From Actinomycetota bacterium (GTDB lineage Bacteria > Actinomycetota > Acidimicrobiia > Spongiisociales > UBA5794): a stretch of DNA of 7,827 nucleotides. Positions within the stretch are counted from its first letter, which is position 1. The number at the start of each line of letters is the position of its first letter. This document shows positions 5,882 through 7,827 of the stretch, one piece after another. Where the stretch lies: NCBI GenBank assembly GCA_003648875.1, contig QMQC01000071.1, forward strand, positions 1-7,827, in the 5' to 3' direction. A program made the position numbers and the translations under genes. The notes beneath the pieces are model-generated. The model did no database searches. It worked only from the letters and a program-made list of their open reading frames with translations, and was not told the DNA's origin.

Positions 5882-6621
5882 GTCAGCTCCTCGGTTGCAG
5901 CGGCCATCGCTGCGCCGACGATACCCGCGTTGTTGCGCAGTCTCGCTGGCACGACGATCGCCCGGGTGTTGAGTTGGTCCCGGAATTCCTCGAATCGCTT
6001 CGAGACTCCCCCACCGACGATCACAATGCGAGGAGACAGGATGAGGTCCATGTGCTGGAGGAAATGGTTGACACGCTCTGCCCACCAACCGATCTCCATG
6101 TTGTCTCGTTTCACGAGTCGGCCTGCCGCATACTCCTCGGCCATGCCTCCCTTGAACTCAAGATGTCCGAATTCGGTATTCGGCACAAGAACGCCGTTGT
6201 TGATGAGCGCTGAACCGATACCCGTCCCGAACGTGAGGAGCAGGACAACACCGTGGCTCGCATCGTGGTCGCCGAAGCGAACCTCAGCTATGCCCGCCGC
6301 ATCAGCGTCATTGAGAACGGTGACGGGAAGCTCCAGACGATCAGTCATCAGAGACTTCGCATCGAGGCCGATCCAGGCAGAGTCGATATTCGCCGCAGTG
6401 AGAACGACGCCTCCGATCACAACCCCCGGAACCGTCACACCAAGAGGCCGATCCCATCCATGATGGTCGACCACCATCCGTACGGCGTCGATCGCCGCAT
6501 CAGGCGTTGCGGGCTTCGGTGTCGCAACCCTGTGCCGTCCAGAGGTCAGTTCACCCGTGGAGAGATCAACCGGAGCACCCTTGATGCCGGAGCCACCTAT
6601 GTCCACACCGAACGAGATCAA
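5878..6621 (-). CDS. ppgK: Polyphosphate glucokinase (ROK family)
   Basis: Phosphorylates glucose to glucose-6-phosphate with inorganic polyphosphate (many members also use ATP), feeding glycolysis in the cytoplasm. The 247-residue protein shows the phosphate-binding GVDIGGSGIKGAPVDL (5-20), GVTVPGVV (61-68), TAANID (75-80), NDADAAG (104-110, catalytic D105), LTFGTGIGSAL (129-139), VPNTEFGHLE (146-155), IVGGGVSK (201-208) and VPARLRNNAGIVGAA (224-238). The cysteine-rich zinc motif of ordinary ROK glucokinases is absent and the overall pattern is that of the actinobacterial PPGK group, so polyphosphate use is inferred from family. Length is typical or slightly short. The start is a TTG with an AGAGG site nine bases upstream, and an in-frame TGA lies just before it, so no longer form exists. 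It follows gcvT by 79 bp and overlaps the hydrolase gene as ATGA. Confidence 0.94.
   Translation of the reverse strand: MISFGVDIGGSGIKGAPVDLSTGELTSGRHRVATPKPATPDAAIDAVRMVVDHHGWDRPLGVTVPGVVIGGVVLTAANIDSAWIGLDAKSLMTDRLELPVTVLNDADAAGIAEVRFGDHDASHGVVLLLTFGTGIGSALINNGVLVPNTEFGHLEFKGGMAEEYAAGRLVKRDNMEIGWWAERVNHFLQHMDLILSPRIVIVGGGVSKRFEEFRDQLNTRAIVVPARLRNNAGIVGAAMAAATEELT
5887..5892 (-). promoter_or_regulatory. Ribosome-binding site of the hydrolase gene
   Basis: GAGGAG on the minus strand lies five bases before the ATG at 5881, within the last codons of ppgK. It supports the short form of the hydrolase over the longer open frame. Confidence 0.75.
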
Positions 6622-6630
6622 GCTTCACCG

Positions 6631-6635
6631 CCTCT
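6631..6635 (-). promoter_or_regulatory. Ribosome-binding site of ppgK
   Basis: AGAGG on the minus strand, nine bases before the TTG at 6621. It supports this unusual start codon. The frame is closed by a TGA two codons upstream of the TTG. Confidence 0.55.
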
Positions 6636-6687
6636 TCCAGGGACGTGGTCGAGTTCATCAGCATATTCCGTCGTGCAGCTACTCGAG

Positions 6688-6699
6688 ACCTCGGGAGGT
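6688..6699 (-). repeat. Short inverted repeat just after gcvT
   Basis: ACCTCCCGAGGT on the minus strand begins two bases after the gcvT stop codon and can form a stem of 4-5 bp. No U-run follows and the stem is short, so it is a weak RNA hairpin at best, perhaps protecting the gcvT 3' end. Otherwise the 79-bp gap between gcvT and ppgK shows only the ppgK ribosome-binding site. Confidence 0.3.
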
Positions 6700-6700
6700 A

Positions 6701-7747
6701 TCACCGCTTGAGGAACGGCAAGGTCACCCGTGTTGCAGGAACCCCACTCCCACGGATCGTGATGGAGACTTCTGCATCAGCGGGCGGTGGCGGTGAGAGG
6801 TAAGCAAGGCCGATTCCGTGTTGCAGTGTCGGCGAGAAGTTGCCTGACGTGACCGTTCCTGTCGATTCTCCCGCGGTCACGACGTAGCCGTTGCGCGGAA
6901 TGGTTCTCCCCTCGGTCGCGAATGCGATCAGTTCCTTTCCGAGGGCATCGCGCTGGGAATCGAGAGCACGTCTTCCGACAAAATCGTGATCCCACGCCAC
7001 GACCCATCCGAGACCAGCCTCGAGGGGCGTCGTTTCCGGGTCGAGATCTCGTCCCCAGAGTGGATAACCCATCTCGAGCCTGAGTGTGTCCCTGGCCCCC
7101 AGGCCGCATGGCATTGCTCCAGCCCCGACGATCGAGTTCCAGAGCCCTTCGGCGCCTTCGATCGGAATACAGATCTCCCCGCCTCGCTCTCCCGTATAGC
7201 CCGTTCCGGCCACAACGACATCGAAGCCTTTGAATCTGGTTGTCACGACTCTGAATCGCCCTGGCATCAGTCCGATGACTGCCTCGAAGATCCTCGGCGC
7301 CGTCGGACCTTGCACGGCGAGCATGACGGTCTCGACCCTGACGTCTGAAAACTCGACGGTACTCGACCCGGTCGAGGAGAATCTCGTGACGATGTTGTCG
7401 AAATTGGTGCCATTCGGCATCACCCAGTACCGCTCATCACCGAGCCGCCAGATGATGATGTCATCCTCGACGCCTCCGTGCTCGTTGAGAGCCATGGTGT
7501 ACTGCGCATGTCCGGGTTCCACGTGGGTGATGTCGTTGCACAGCTGAGATCGCAACAACTCCGTGGAACCAGGTCCCGAAACCTCGAAACGTCCGAGATG
7601 GGAGACATCGAACACACCCACGGAGTTCCGCACCTCTGAGTGCTCTCCAAGAACACCCCCGTACTGAACCGGCATGGTCCAGCCGCCGAAATCGGTGAAT
7701 CGGGCGCCAGCAGATTCGTGAGCGGCGTGAAGCGGCGAAGTGGGCAA
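6701..7747 (-). CDS. gcvT: Glycine cleavage system T protein (aminomethyltransferase)
   Basis: Transfers the aminomethyl carbon from lipoylated H protein to tetrahydrofolate, releasing ammonia, in the glycine cleavage complex. Counting from the TTG, the 348-residue product has FGGWTMPVQY (20-29), VFDVSHLGRF (45-54), the folate-site LCNDI (D72), AVQGP (144-148), GTGYTGERGGE (181-191), MPCGLGARDTLRLEMG (212-227), PLEAGLGW (241-248) and a C-terminal barrel with TSGNFSPTL and GIGLAYL. The frame opens further to a GTG at 7786 (361 residues). I prefer the TTG because GGAGG lies four bases before it and because SPLHAAHE then sits at the usual distance from the N-terminus; the choice is not certain. 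No gcvH, gcvP or lpd is in the window. An FDVSHLG motif is what I recall for actinobacterial GcvT. Confidence 0.94.
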   Translation of the reverse strand: MPTSPLHAAHESAGARFTDFGGWTMPVQYGGVLGEHSEVRNSVGVFDVSHLGRFEVSGPGSTELLRSQLCNDITHVEPGHAQYTMALNEHGGVEDDIIIWRLGDERYWVMPNGTNFDNIVTRFSSTGSSTVEFSDVRVETVMLAVQGPTAPRIFEAVIGLMPGRFRVVTTRFKGFDVVVAGTGYTGERGGEICIPIEGAEGLWNSIVGAGAMPCGLGARDTLRLEMGYPLWGRDLDPETTPLEAGLGWVVAWDHDFVGRRALDSQRDALGKELIAFATEGRTIPRNGYVVTAGESTGTVTSGNFSPTLQHGIGLAYLSPPPPADAEVSITIRGSGVPATRVTLPFLKR

Positions 7748-7751
7748 AAAT

Positions 7752-7756
7752 CCTCC
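7752..7756 (-). promoter_or_regulatory. Ribosome-binding site deciding the gcvT start
   Basis: A perfect GGAGG on the minus strand sits four bases before the TTG at 7747. The upstream GTG candidates (7786 and 7768) have no such site. The spacing is slightly short but acceptable. Confidence 0.6.
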
Positions 7757-7806
7757 GATGCGGGCCACGGATGCTAGCGACGGCACTGTCCCGACTTCTG
7801 GGAGCT

Positions 7807-7827
7807 ATGCGCACCGGCCTCTGGTCT
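7807..7827 (+). CDS. Possible start of a divergent gene (seven codons, runs off right edge)
   Basis: An ATG begins a reading frame MRTGLWS that is open to the window end, divergent from gcvT. GGGAG precedes it, but only two bases away, which is closer than usual. Seven codons cannot identify a product, and the frame could be chance. The 59 bp between the preferred gcvT start and this ATG show no clear promoter. Confidence 0.2.

Noticed and set aside
5882..6088. N-terminal extension of the alpha/beta hydrolase up to 6088
   Set aside because: It overlaps the conserved C-terminus of ppgK in another frame; the ATG at 5881 has a strong ribosome-binding site.
1..7827. Defence system, prophage, insertion sequence, CRISPR array, tRNA or riboswitch
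   Set aside because: I looked on both strands and found no supporting motif, terminal repeat, repeat-spacer pattern or cloverleaf; all sizeable open space is occupied by recognisable metabolic or housekeeping genes.

Overview
This 7.8 kb window looks like ordinary, densely packed chromosome from a moderately GC-rich actinobacterium. I suspect an Acidimicrobiia-like lineage, but the sequence does not prove the class. The clues are an actinobacterial-type polyphosphate glucokinase, an adenosine deaminase with the LHDHLDGGLRP opening, a GcvT with the FDVSHLG motif, an acyl-CoA dehydrogenase resembling mycobacterial FadE7, frequent GTG/TTG starts, and short gaps or overlaps between genes. I see no tRNA, rRNA, CRISPR array, transposase, phage gene or defence system, and no gene-free stretch longer than about 80 bases.

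Layout, left to right. (1) Positions 1-3309 are one minus-strand block, read right to left: a cysteine-free PqqB-like metallo-beta-lactamase-fold protein, a YqgE/AlgH protein, RNase HII (rnhB), an MscS-type mechanosensitive channel, and the N-terminal third of a glutaryl-CoA-dehydrogenase-like acyl-CoA dehydrogenase that runs off the left edge. Three of the four junctions are tight (TGATG or ATGA overlaps, or a one-base gap). The exception is a 55-bp gap before rnhB, which holds a near-palindrome and a possible leaderless promoter. (2) Positions 3346-5036 are a plus-strand pair: a YbhB/PEBP-family protein and adenosine deaminase (add). It diverges from block 1 across only 36 bp. (3) Positions 5063-7747 are a minus-strand block, read right to left: gcvT, a polyphosphate glucokinase (ppgK) and a monoacylglycerol-lipase-like alpha/beta hydrolase. 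It converges on add. A gene may diverge from gcvT at the extreme right edge, with only seven codons visible.

The genes do not form a single pathway. They are housekeeping and salvage functions: removal of RNA from RNA-DNA hybrids, osmotic safety valve, acyl-CoA oxidation, purine salvage, glucose phosphorylation from polyphosphate, lipid hydrolysis and one-carbon metabolism. I found no convincing new system. The points most worth a second look are the PqqB-like/YqgE coupled pair of unclear function, the rnhB promoter region, and two strong perfect inverted repeats inside the add coding sequence.
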